DNA of 14,795 bases from Pseudomonadota bacterium (GTDB taxonomy: Bacteria; Pseudomonadota; Alphaproteobacteria; Rhizobiales; Hyphomicrobiaceae). Every line of letters starts with the position of its first letter. Position 1 is the stretch's first letter. The DNA lies in assembly GCA_023430315.1 (NCBI GenBank), contig JAEZAW010000313.1, positions 1 to 14,795 on the forward strand, given 5' to 3'. Positions 1 to 6,936 of the stretch are shown in pieces. The position numbers and the translations under genes were made by a program. Below the pieces are notes generated by a model, which was not told the DNA's origin, did no database searches, and saw nothing but the letters and a program-made list of their open reading frames with translations.

Positions 1-457
1 TCCGTAGATCCTCGACGAGAGTCGCGCGCTGCTCTGACGAGAGCGTGGCCACAATGCGCGCGTCGACGGCCTCGACCTTGGGGCGCGCCGCCGCGAGAAC
101 GCGCAGTCCCTCGTCGGTCAGCTTGACCGCATAGGCGCGGGCGTCCTCGCGCGTCCGACGACGCTGAAGAAGGCCCTTTTTCAGCATCCGGCGCACGATA
201 TCAGCCAGCGTGGAGCGGTCGATCCCGGTCACCTCCACGAGGTCCGTCTGACTGAGACCTTCTCGCTGGGCCACCGTCAGAAGCACGGCGAACTGCCGCG
301 GCGTCAGGTCGAGGCCCCCCATCTCCGCTGCGAAAACGTCGGCGGCGCATTGACCGGCGCGGTGCAGGAGATGAATGGGCGACCGCACGAGAGGGGCCGG
401 ATCGGCACCCTGCGCATTGCGAAGCGGTTTGTCTTTCATCGGTCGAAATGCCGTCAT
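1..457 (-). CDS. MarR-family transcriptional regulator (3' end cut by window edge)
   Basis: About 152 residues are visible and the C-terminus runs off the left edge. The protein is a winged-helix DNA-binding regulator of the MarR family, which usually acts as a dimer that releases DNA on binding a small ligand. The core is typical: a helix with LTPRQFAVLLTVAQ near residues 50-63, a recognition region with LSQTDLVEVTGIDRSTLADIV near 68-88, then the wing with RRRTREDARAYAVKLTDEG near 98-116. I chose the ATG at 457 because a GAGGGG Shine-Dalgarno lies about 8 nt upstream. A second in-frame ATG at 439 has none. It lies 146 bp downstream of the yciB gene on the same strand and has its own candidate promoter and operator, so it is probably a separate unit. 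The ligand and targets cannot be told from sequence. Confidence 0.88.
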   Translation of the reverse strand, partial: MTAFRPMKDKPLRNAQGADPAPLVRSPIHLLHRAGQCAADVFAAEMGGLDLTPRQFAVLLTVAQREGLSQTDLVEVTGIDRSTLADIVRRMLKKGLLQRRRTREDARAYAVKLTDEGLRVLAAARPKVEAVDARIVATLSSEQRATLVEDLR

Positions 458-529
458 CCTCGTTGCCCCTCGATCGGATTCAGGCACTGGCACTTCGCCC
501 GCGCGCCTGAAAGCGCCGGCAAAGTGACC

Positions 530-547
530 CCATGGTCGAATCCATGG
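530..547. promoter_or_regulatory. Candidate operator upstream of the MarR gene
   Basis: The site reads CCATGG-TCGAAT-CCATGG, an 18-bp symmetrical site whose two half-sites are identical and each palindromic. It lies about 75 bp upstream of the MarR start and overlaps the start point predicted from the candidate promoter at 554-582. MarR repressors often bind such sites in their own promoters, so autoregulation is plausible. This is an inference from position and symmetry only. Confidence 0.35.
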
Positions 548-553
548 CGCGGG

Positions 554-582
554 ATTGAAACAGATCTTCTGGATCAGATCAA
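554..582 (-). promoter_or_regulatory. Candidate promoter for the MarR gene
   Basis: On the minus strand TTGATC (582-577) and TTCAAT (559-554) are separated by 17 bp. The first resembles a -35 element and the second is a weak -10. The predicted start near 547 gives a leader of about 90 nt and falls in the CCATGG repeat. The match is modest and untested. Confidence 0.28.
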
Positions 583-603
583 ATACGGACTGCTGTCATA
601 CAG

Positions 604-1221
604 CTAGTCGGTTGCCTGTGTGTCCTTGGGCTTCTCGGCCCCGTGGCGCTGCATCAGGCCGACCTGGAGCATGGCGAAGACGATGGTGAGCGGCAGAATG
701 CCGAAAACCTTGAAGCTCGCCCAGGTGGTCTCGCTGAAGTTCCGCCAGACAATTTCGTTCAGCACGGCCATGGCCAGGAAGAACCCGATCCAGCGGTAGG
801 TGAGCTTGCGCCACCCCTCCTCAGTCAGCTGAAAAGCCTGGCCGAGCAAGAGCTTGAGGAAGTTCCGCCCCGTCAGCAGCCCGCCGCCGAGGGCAACGGC
901 GAACAGCAGGTTCACCATTGTCGGCTTCATCTTGATGAAGCGCGGATCGTTGAGCCAGAGGGTCAGTGCGCCAAAGCCGACGACCAGGACTGTGGTCAGG
1001 ATCAGCGTCGCGGATATGTGGCCGAGCCATAGGCGCGAGACGATCATCGAAATGACGGTCGCAGCCATGAGCACGCCGGTCGCGACATAGATGTCCGACG
1101 CCATGTAGGCGGCAAAGAAGATAAGAAGCGGCGCCAGATCGAGAACCATCTTGGCGAGCTGCTTGCTGTCGGCGGCCGGCGGCGATCCGGCATCACCGTC
1201 CTTGGGAAGGGGTGCGCTCAT
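604..1221 (-). CDS. yciB: YciB/IspZ-family inner-membrane protein (septation protein A type), copy 1
   Basis: A 205-residue polytopic inner-membrane protein of the YciB (also IspZ or septation protein A) family, linked to cell envelope and division functions though its biochemistry is not settled. After a hydrophilic N-terminus of about 22 residues there are about six hydrophobic segments, near 25-41, 44-62, 71-91, 102-116, 143-160 and 169-190. Family landmarks are LNDPRFIKMKPT near 90-101, GRNFLK near 118-123 and LTEEGWRKLTYRW near 132-144. The ATG at 1221 has a GGAG about 8 nt upstream. It follows a divergent paralogue with a 33-bp gap and is probably its co-transcribed partner. This copy is the closer match to the ordinary family, so it is the likelier functional orthologue. 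Confidence 0.9.
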   Translation of the reverse strand: MSAPLPKDGDAGSPPAADSKQLAKMVLDLAPLLIFFAAYMASDIYVATGVLMAATVISMIVSRLWLGHISATLILTTVLVVGFGALTLWLNDPRFIKMKPTMVNLLFAVALGGGLLTGRNFLKLLLGQAFQLTEEGWRKLTYRWIGFFLAMAVLNEIVWRNFSETTWASFKVFGILPLTIVFAMLQVGLMQRHGAEKPKDTQATD

Positions 1222-1254
1222 GATGAAACTCCAGAGCGGAGCAGACGCGCGGCC

Positions 1255-1896
1255 TCAGCCACGCGGATGGCTGCTCGGCTTGCTCTCGGCCGGCAGCCGA
1301 TAGCGCTGCAGCACGCGCACCTGCCACCACATGTACAGGGCCGTCAACGGCATCACGACGAACAGCTTGAAGAGGATCCACACATCGACGCCGGTAAAGA
1401 GCCGGTTCAAGGCCCAGAATTGCGTATGCTCGAACCCGAGCCGCACGGCCTCATTGCAGGCTGCCGTCGCGAGGAAGAACCAGGCGAGGTTGGCTGTCAG
1501 CTTGTTCCAGCCTTCGTTCGTGTAGTGGAACGTTGTGCCGAAGACGAAGCGGAAGAAGTTGCGGTCCGTCTTGAGGCCCCACCAGAGCAGCGCCGCGACG
1601 AGCGTGTTGAAGAGCGTGACCTTGATCTGCACCCACTTCGGATCGCCCGTTATGAGCGTCAGGACGCCGAACGTGATGCTCACGGCGCCGGCGATGAAGG
1701 GCATGATCGGCGGGCGGCCGAGGATGGTGAGCGTCGCGATGAGCGCCAGGACCGTGGTTCCTATGAGCGCCCAGGTGCCGGCGGCGATGCCCCAGATGCC
1801 GTTCACAACGAACATGGCAATCAGAGGTCCCATCTCCCCGAGGATGTTGACGGTCTGGATGCGGTTGAATGGATAATGCTTCGTCAACCAACCCAT
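1255..1896 (-). CDS. YciB/IspZ-family inner-membrane protein, divergent paralogue (copy 2)
   Basis: A 213-residue polytopic membrane protein related to the gene directly downstream. Shared landmarks are GDPKWVQIKVTLFN near 84-97 (NDPRFIKMKPTMVN in copy 1), DRNFFRF near 111-117, YTNEGWNKLT near 125-134, then NEAVR near 148-152 and a C-terminal QVRVLQRY. Hydrophobic segments lie near 22-37, 40-59, 63-83, 93-106, 135-150 and 172-192. It has a short insert near 155-171 that copy 1 lacks. The ATG at 1896 has an AGGA about 9 nt upstream. It lies 72 bp after ftsY with no clear terminator between, so it is probably part of the dapF-mtaB-ftsY unit. Tandem duplication followed by divergence is the simplest reading. 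A separate role is possible but not shown. Confidence 0.85.
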   Translation of the reverse strand: MGWLTKHYPFNRIQTVNILGEMGPLIAMFVVNGIWGIAAGTWALIGTTVLALIATLTILGRPPIMPFIAGAVSITFGVLTLITGDPKWVQIKVTLFNTLVAALLWWGLKTDRNFFRFVFGTTFHYTNEGWNKLTANLAWFFLATAACNEAVRLGFEHTQFWALNRLFTGVDVWILFKLFVVMPLTALYMWWQVRVLQRYRLPAESKPSSHPRG

Positions 1897-1968
1897 GAAC
1901 CGTATCCTAGCCTCTGTGCCTTACTCATATCCGTCGATGCGGAAGACATCCATATTCGCCGATACTGA

Positions 1969-3090
1969 TTAACCGACAGCAATAGCCCGAGCAAATTCCT
2001 TGGGATCGAACGGTTGCAGATCGTCTGCTGCCTCGCCCACACCGATGGCATGGACGGGCAGTCCGAAGCGCGCCGAAATCGCCACGAGAATGCCTCCTCG
2101 TGCCGTACCGTCGAGCTTCGTCATCACTAGTCCGGTCACCCCCGCGCGGTCCTTGAACACCTCGACCTGGGAGAGCGCATTCTGCCCGGTCGTCGCGTCA
2201 AGTACCAGCAGGACCGTGTGCGGTGCCGAAGGATCGAGCTTGCGCAGCACACGAACGACCTTCTCGAGTTCGTCCATGAGCCCCTGCTTGTTCTGCAGCC
2301 GGCCGGCCGTATCGACCAGAAGGACATCGCTGCCCGCTTCGCGCGCCGCCTTGAGGGCATCGAAGGCAAGGCCCGCGGCATCGGCTCCGACCTTGTGCGC
2401 GACGACAGGCGCGCCCGTGCGCTCACCCCAGATCTTGAGCTGGTCGATGGCGGCGGCGCGGAACGTGTCGCCAGCGGCCATCATCACGGAGCGGCCAGCG
2501 AGCTTGAACTGCTGCGCGAGCTTGCCGATCGTCGTCGTCTTGCCGGCACCGTTGACGCCGACGACGAGGATGACGTGCGGCTTGTGGGAAGTGTCGAGCA
2601 CTAGCGGCTTGGCGACCGGCACGAGCACGCGTTCGACCTCGTCGGCCAGCACCGTGCGCACGTCCTCCTGCGAGATGCCCTTGGCATAGCGGCCCTGGGA
2701 GAGCGCGGTCGTGATGCGTGTGGCCGTCTCGACGCCGAGGTCGGCCTGGATGAGGACATCCTCGAGATCGTCGAGCGTATCGACATCGAGACGGCTCTTC
2801 GTGAAGAGGCCCGTGATGCCTTCGGAAAGTTTCGACGACGTCTTGGTGAGGCCGACCTTAAGACGCGAGAACCAGCCGCCCTTCTGCGCCGGCTCCGGCT
2901 TCTCAGCAACGGATGCAGGCGCTTCGGCAATGATCACCGCGGCCGGCGCAGCCTCGACGGGCGGGGAAACTTCTGCCGGCGTCTGCTCGGCCTCGAGCGC
3001 AGCCTCCGGACGCGACGCAGGCACGGATGCCGGCGCGCCGCCAAACAGGCGCCCGAACAGGCCCCGCTTTTTTTCCTCTTGTGCGCTCAC
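1969..3090 (-). CDS. ftsY: Signal recognition particle receptor FtsY
   Basis: FtsY is the membrane-associated GTPase receptor that takes SRP-bound ribosomes making membrane proteins to the Sec translocon. The 373-residue protein has a short basic start, an Ala/Pro/Glu-rich A region to about residue 70, the helical N domain near 73-165, and the GTPase G domain after that. Visible G-domain motifs are the P-loop GVNGAGKTT (178-186), DTFRAAAIDQL (208-218), DTAGR (260-264) and TKLDGTARGG (324-333). The start is GTG at 3090, whose GTGA overlaps the mtaB stop by 4 bp. An AAGG lies about 8 nt upstream inside mtaB. This overlap implies translational coupling in the dapF-mtaB-ftsY unit. Length is normal for an alphaproteobacterial FtsY with a short A domain. 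Confidence 0.97.
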   Translation of the reverse strand: MSAQEEKKRGLFGRLFGGAPASVPASRPEAALEAEQTPAEVSPPVEAAPAAVIIAEAPASVAEKPEPAQKGGWFSRLKVGLTKTSSKLSEGITGLFTKSRLDVDTLDDLEDVLIQADLGVETATRITTALSQGRYAKGISQEDVRTVLADEVERVLVPVAKPLVLDTSHKPHVILVVGVNGAGKTTTIGKLAQQFKLAGRSVMMAAGDTFRAAAIDQLKIWGERTGAPVVAHKVGADAAGLAFDALKAAREAGSDVLLVDTAGRLQNKQGLMDELEKVVRVLRKLDPSAPHTVLLVLDATTGQNALSQVEVFKDRAGVTGLVMTKLDGTARGGILVAISARFGLPVHAIGVGEAADDLQPFDPKEFARAIAVG

Positions 3091-4421
3091 AGATCACCTT
3101 CCGCCAGGAGCCGCCGACCATCGTGAGCACCTGCGCGTACCCTCACGATATGGCCAACGGGGTGCGCGTCGGCAAGGCGCACCTCGGTGAAGTCCTCGGC
3201 GCGGCCGAGCCCCGACTTTTCAATCAATACAGATAGTTCGCGACCGATCTGTGTTCGCAAATGGCGCTCTGTGGCGCTTTGTCCCGCGGCCCGGAGTCGC
3301 TCGGCGCGCGCTTTAACCGTGGCGCGGTCGACCTGAGGCATTCGCGCGGCCGGCGTGCCTGTGCGGGGCGAGAACGGGAAGGCATGGATGCCAGCGAGGC
3401 CGCAGCGCTCGACGAGATCGAGCGTGTTGGCGAACATGGCCTCCGTCTCGGTCGGGAAGCCGGCGATCAGATCGGCCGTGATCGCAATGCCCGGTCGCAG
3501 ACGCCGCACATAATCGCAAAAGCGGATCGCGTCATCGCGCAGATGGCGGCGCTTCATGCGCTTCAGAATCATGTCATCGCCGGCCTGCAGCGAGAGATGC
3601 AGGTGCGGCATGAGGCGCGGCTCGCTACCGATGGCCTCGATCAGCTCGGGATCGGCCTCGATGCTGTCGATCGAGGAAATGCGCAGGCGCTTGAGTTCAG
3701 GCACAAGGCGCAGAATGCGCCGAACGAGGCTGCCGAGCCGTGGCGACGCAGGAAGATCCGAGCCCCAGGACGTGAGATCGACGCCGGTGAGAACGACCTC
3801 GGCGTGACCGGCAGCGACGAGCGACCTGATCTCGGCGACGACCGCACCCGCGGGCACCGAACGCGATGGCCCGCGTCCGTAAGGAATGATGCAGAACGTG
3901 CAGCGGTGATCGCAACCGTTCTGGATTTGCACAAAGGCGCGCGCGCGGCTGCCGAAGCCCGTTTCGAGATGCCCGGCCGTTTCGCGCACGGACATGATGT
4001 CGTTGACCGCGACGCGCGGGCTGTTGCCGGTGGCAAGCGCCGTCCAGGTCGCTCCAGTGACCTTCTCGCCATTGCCGATCACATGATCGACCTCGGGCAT
4101 TGCCGCGAAGTTCTGCGGCTCGATCTGCGCCGCGCAACCAGTGACGACGATGCGCGCGGAAGGATTGGCACGGCGTGCCTTGCGGATGGTCTGGCGGGCT
4201 TGTCGCACCGCTTCTGTCGTCACGGCGCACGTGTTGATGATGACCGTATCGCCGAGACCCGCCGCTGCCGCGTGCCCGCGCATGACCTCGGACTCGTAGG
4301 CATTGAGACGGCATCCGAGCGTGATGATCTCGACGCCATCGGCATCGATCTGTCGAGGCTCGCTGCCGGATACCTCAGCGACATCCTCGATCGGCGCGGC
4401 GATGGCGGCGGTGTCATCCAT
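3087..4421 (-). CDS. mtaB: tRNA t6A37 methylthiotransferase MtaB
   Basis: A radical-SAM enzyme of the MiaB/RimO family. MtaB members convert t6A to ms2t6A at position 37 of ANN-decoding tRNAs. From the ATG at 4421 it has 444 residues. The N-terminal methylthiotransferase domain has the three cluster cysteines C37 (LGCRLNAYES), C65 (NTCAVT) and C96 (TGCAAQ). The radical-SAM cluster is C170-x3-C174-x2-C177 (CDHRCTFC), and a TRAM-like tail ends the protein. LGCRLNAYES and NTCAVT fit MtaB better than MiaB or RimO. The open frame runs upstream to 4628, but that part lies antiparallel to nothing and simply reads dapF out of frame, so I rejected it. The ribosome site is weak (AGG about 15 nt upstream). 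It starts 11 bp after the dapF stop and overlaps ftsY by 4 bp. Confidence 0.94.
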   Translation of the reverse strand: MDDTAAIAAPIEDVAEVSGSEPRQIDADGVEIITLGCRLNAYESEVMRGHAAAAGLGDTVIINTCAVTTEAVRQARQTIRKARRANPSARIVVTGCAAQIEPQNFAAMPEVDHVIGNGEKVTGATWTALATGNSPRVAVNDIMSVRETAGHLETGFGSRARAFVQIQNGCDHRCTFCIIPYGRGPSRSVPAGAVVAEIRSLVAAGHAEVVLTGVDLTSWGSDLPASPRLGSLVRRILRLVPELKRLRISSIDSIEADPELIEAIGSEPRLMPHLHLSLQAGDDMILKRMKRRHLRDDAIRFCDYVRRLRPGIAITADLIAGFPTETEAMFANTLDLVERCGLAGIHAFPFSPRTGTPAARMPQVDRATVKARAERLRAAGQSATERHLRTQIGRELSVLIEKSGLGRAEDFTEVRLADAHPVGHIVRVRAGAHDGRRLLAEGDL

Positions 4422-4432
4422 ATGCAGCGCCG

Positions 4433-5299
4433 CTAACCTGCCGCCGCAAGTGGAGAGAGGTCGAGCGTGCCTTCGTGCTCGAGCTCGGCGGGGCCAGCCA
4501 TGATGATGTGGTTGTCGGCGCGCCAATCGATGACGAGCGGACCGCCGGGGAGCATCACCGTCACCTTGCGACCCGTGAGCCCGATGCGTGCCGCGGACAC
4601 GGCCGCCGCGCAGGCCGCCGATCCACATGCGCGCGTGAGGCCCGCGCCACGCTCCCAGGTGCGCAGCGTGATGGTCTCGCGGCTGTCGACGCGGGCGACC
4701 GAGATGTTGGCGCGCTCGGGAAAGAGCGGGTGATACTCCAGCATGGGGCCGATGCGGCCGAGGTCGATTGCGGCGGGGTCGTCCACCCAGAAGATGGCGT
4801 GGGGGTTGCCGATATTCACGACGGACGGCGAATGCATGATCGGCTTGTCGGCGGGGCCAACCTGAAGCTCGATGCGGCGCGTATCGTGAAACGGCTCGGA
4901 GAGCGGGATATCCTGCCAGCCGAAACGTGGCTCGCCCATATCGACGGAGATCGAGGCCGGACTCTCGAACTTCACGTCGAGAAGACCGCCGTCGGACTCG
5001 TACTTGAACTCGGCGCGCCCCGTATCACGGTTGGCGAGGAGGCCGACGCAGCGCGTGCCGTTCCCGCAGGCCTGAGCCAGCGAGCCGTCCGTATTGTAGA
5101 TCAGAATGCGGGCATCGAGGCCGGGCCGCGGCGGATCATGGAGGACCATCATCTGGTCGAAGTGCGTCTCGGGGCGTGCGGCGATGGCAGCGGCTTCCTC
5201 GGCGGTGAACTTCTTGGGCGATCCGCGCAGATCGACCACGACGATCTCGTTGCCGAGGCCGTTCATCTTTGCGTAGCGGATTGTCGAGGGCACGCTCAT
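4433..5299 (-). CDS. dapF: Diaminopimelate epimerase DapF
   Basis: DapF interconverts LL- and meso-diaminopimelate, supplying lysine and the peptidoglycan cross-link residue. From the ATG at 5299 it has 288 residues, which is normal for the family. The two catalytic cysteines are visible: C78 in QACGNGTRC and C225 in TRACGSAAC. The N-terminal KMNGLGNE (11-18) and GNPHAIF (164-170) are family landmarks. An upstream in-frame ATG at 5308 overlaps the candidate -10 element, and frames further up lack family sequence, so 5299 is preferred. An AGG lies 4 to 6 nt before it. It is the first gene of the probable dapF-mtaB-ftsY-yciB unit and is divergent from the methyltransferase gene. Confidence 0.96.
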   Translation of the reverse strand: MSVPSTIRYAKMNGLGNEIVVVDLRGSPKKFTAEEAAAIAARPETHFDQMMVLHDPPRPGLDARILIYNTDGSLAQACGNGTRCVGLLANRDTGRAEFKYESDGGLLDVKFESPASISVDMGEPRFGWQDIPLSEPFHDTRRIELQVGPADKPIMHSPSVVNIGNPHAIFWVDDPAAIDLGRIGPMLEYHPLFPERANISVARVDSRETITLRTWERGAGLTRACGSAACAAAVSAARIGLTGRKVTVMLPGGPLVIDWRADNHIIMAGPAELEHEGTLDLSPLAAAG

Positions 5300-5306
5300 G
5301 GGCCTC

Positions 5307-5335
5307 ATATATGGGAAATCGCGGTTCCCGCACAA
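5307..5335 (-). promoter_or_regulatory. Candidate dapF-operon promoter with inverted repeat in its spacer
   Basis: On the minus strand TTGTGC (5335-5330) and ATATAT (5312-5307) lie 17 bp apart, a good housekeeping-type arrangement. The spacer is itself an inverted repeat, GGGAA-N7-TTCCC at 5313-5329, a plausible operator. The predicted start falls at or just before the dapF ATG at 5299, so the transcript would be leaderless or nearly so. Prediction only. Confidence 0.45.
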
Positions 5336-5341
5336 TCCGTT

Positions 5342-5362
5342 TGCAGGTACCCATAGCCTGCA
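5342..5362. promoter_or_regulatory. Inverted repeat in the dapF/methyltransferase divergent region
   Basis: The site is TGCAGG-N9-CCTGCA, with perfect 6-bp arms, in the 99-bp gap between the divergent start codons at 5299 and 5399. It ends 37 bp before the methyltransferase start and lies just upstream of the candidate dapF -35. It could be an operator shared by both genes. No regulator can be assigned. Confidence 0.3.
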
Positions 5363-5398
5363 TTGGCCTCTTTCCACGCCTGTTCAGTTCCTCGCCCC

Positions 5399-5983
5399 AT
5401 GGCTTCATCATGCCCAGAGCCGACCCCAGGCGTGCAACCCTCACCCTGGGTGGTGCGGTTCCTTAATGGCGCCGCTCCCGGCGGACGGGTGCTGGACGTG
5501 GCCTGCGGGACCGGCCGGCATACGCGGCTGGCGCTCCGGCACGGCCTCGCCGTGACGGCCATCGATCGGGATACGTCCCGGCTCGGCGAGCTGAGTCAGG
5601 GCACGGATGTCGAGATCATCACGGCCGATCTGGAGGACGGGTCGGCTTTTCCCCTCGCCGGTCGAAAGTTCGACGTGGTCATCATGACGAACTACCTCTG
5701 GCGGCCGATCCTGCCGGCGCTCTTCGCAACCGTTGCGCTCGACGGCCTCCTCATCTGCGAGACCTTCGCCCGTGGCCACGAGGTGCTTGGCCGTCCATCG
5801 AACCCCGACTTCCTGCTGAAGCCGAACGAGCTGGCCGAGGTGGCGATGGAAGCCGGGCTCGTGGTTATGGCTTTCGAGCAGGTGCGCGAGGACCAGCCCT
5901 GGCCGCGCATTGTCCAGCGGATCGCAGCCGTCGGGCCGTTCCACCCCTGGGTTGCTGCACCCCCAGGTCGCATTTCCCTCTGA
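5399..5983 (+). CDS. Class I SAM-dependent methyltransferase
   Basis: A 194-residue protein with a Rossmann-like SAM-binding fold. Motif I is VLDVACGTGRHT (31-42). Motif II ends the second strand with AVTAIDRD (51-58), whose acidic residues would bind the SAM ribose. A later FDVVIMTNYLWRPIL (91-105) fits the motif IV strand. RPSNPDFLLKPNEL (132-145) is common in small TehB-like and Methyltransf-domain proteins. The substrate cannot be told from sequence. I chose the ATG at 5399. A TTG 36 bp upstream extends the frame but adds nothing family-like, and neither has a clear Shine-Dalgarno site. It is divergent from dapF and 69 bp upstream of proC on the same strand, so co-transcription with proC is possible. 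Confidence 0.85.
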   Translation: MASSCPEPTPGVQPSPWVVRFLNGAAPGGRVLDVACGTGRHTRLALRHGLAVTAIDRDTSRLGELSQGTDVEIITADLEDGSAFPLAGRKFDVVIMTNYLWRPILPALFATVALDGLLICETFARGHEVLGRPSNPDFLLKPNELAEVAMEAGLVVMAFEQVREDQPWPRIVQRIAAVGPFHPWVAAPPGRISL

Positions 5984-6052
5984 GGAAGCGCTCGCCTTGC
6001 CGCCCGCGTCGGCTATGATCGCGCGGGAACACTAAATGCAGGAAAGATCCGC

Positions 6053-6874
6053 ATGATACGCCTCGATGGTCCCCTCGTTCTCGCCGGCGCCGGCAACATG
6101 GGCGGCGCCATGCTCGCCGGCTGGCTCGAGCGCGGACTCGCACCGTCCCAGATCATCGTGCAGGACCCCGGCCCGCCGCCGGCTACTGCCGCGTTGCTCG
6201 CCAAGCACGGAGTCCGCACGGTCCCGACCATCGAGAGCCTACCGTCCGCGCCAGCCGTGCTGCTCATGGCCGTGAAGCCGCAGGTCATGGACGCGGTGTT
6301 CGAACCGCTTGCCAAGCTCGCGGGGCCCTCGACCGTCGTACTGTCCATTGCCGCCGGCCGCACGATCGCGAGCTTCGAGAAGTTCCTCTCCCCGGGCGCA
6401 GCCGTTGTGCGCTCGATCCCGAATACACCCGCCGCCGTCGGACGCGGCATCACAGTCGCGGCCGCCAACCCGCACGTGACCGAGCAGCACAAAAAGACCG
6501 TGACGGAACTGCTTTCCGCCATCGGCGAAGTGGCCTGGGTGGATGATGAGGCGCTGATCGACCCTGTCACGGCCGTCTCGGGCTCGGGGCCGGCTTACGT
6601 CTTCCACATGGTCGAAGCGCTGGCGGCGGCGGGCGTCGCGGTCGGGCTCAAACCCGAGCTCGCCATGCAGCTTGCCCGCGCGACGGTCACCGGGTCCGGC
6701 GAGTTGCTGCACCGATCGCCGCTCGATGCCGCGACACTCCGCCAGAATGTCACATCGCCGAATGGCACGACCTACGCGGCACTCCAGGTGCTCATGGGGA
6801 AGGACGGTCTTACGGCACTGATGACCGAGGCGGTCATCGCCGCCACCAAGCGCTCGCGCGAGCTGGCGCAATAG
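6053..6874 (+). CDS. proC: Pyrroline-5-carboxylate reductase
   Basis: ProC reduces 1-pyrroline-5-carboxylate to proline with NAD(P)H, the last step of proline synthesis. The 273-residue length is normal. The N-terminal dinucleotide-binding motif is LVLAGAGNMGGAMLAGWLERG (residues 6 to 26). MAVKPQVM (about 70-77) and RSIPNTPAAVGRG (about 120-132) follow, and the C-terminal dimerisation/substrate region has the signature VTAVSGSGPAYVFHMVEAL near 174-192. The ATG at 6053 has AGGAAAG about 6 nt upstream. A TATGAT at 6014-6019 could be a -10 element, but its -35 partner is poor. A TetR-type regulator follows after 62 bp, an arrangement I recall from other Hyphomicrobiales. Confidence 0.96.
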   Translation: MIRLDGPLVLAGAGNMGGAMLAGWLERGLAPSQIIVQDPGPPPATAALLAKHGVRTVPTIESLPSAPAVLLMAVKPQVMDAVFEPLAKLAGPSTVVLSIAAGRTIASFEKFLSPGAAVVRSIPNTPAAVGRGITVAAANPHVTEQHKKTVTELLSAIGEVAWVDDEALIDPVTAVSGSGPAYVFHMVEALAAAGVAVGLKPELAMQLARATVTGSGELLHRSPLDAATLRQNVTSPNGTTYAALQVLMGKDGLTALMTEAVIAATKRSRELAQ

Positions 6875-6876
6875 AC

Positions 6877-6904
6877 TTGTGACCGAGGTCCAACGACCTA
6901 TCTG
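6877..6904 (+). promoter_or_regulatory. Candidate promoter/operator for the TetR-type gene
   Basis: TTGTGA (6877-6882) and TATCTG (6899-6904) are 16 bp apart in the proC-tetR gap. Their spacer contains AGGT-N6-ACCT at 6886-6899, a small inverted repeat that a TetR-type protein could use for autorepression. Both elements are imperfect. Confidence 0.28.
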
Positions 6905-6936
6905 TATTGAAGAGCCGGCTTGTAACGAGGTGATCG

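Noticed and set aside
350..607. Plus-strand frame of 85 codons over the MarR start and its upstream region
   Set aside because: Overlaps the MarR coding start and promoter region, no ribosome site, no family pattern.
3064..3075. A AAA AAG slippery heptamer in frame at the start of ftsY
   Set aside because: It matches the -1 frameshift form, but it encodes an ordinary Glu-Lys-Lys-Arg start, the -1 frame gives only a short low-complexity tail, and no stimulatory structure was recognised.
3261..4436. Long plus-strand frame of 391 codons opposite mtaB
   Set aside because: Its translation is Arg/Asp/Gly/Ala rich with no family pattern, and it is antisense to mtaB, whose motifs are clear. High GC content creates such shadows.
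4422..4628. N-terminal extension of MtaB
   Set aside because: This stretch lies over the 3' end of dapF in another frame and has Arg/His-rich, non-family sequence; the MtaB start fits at 4421.
4475..5356. Plus-strand frame of 293 codons opposite dapF
   Set aside because: Antisense shadow of dapF; composition is not protein-like.
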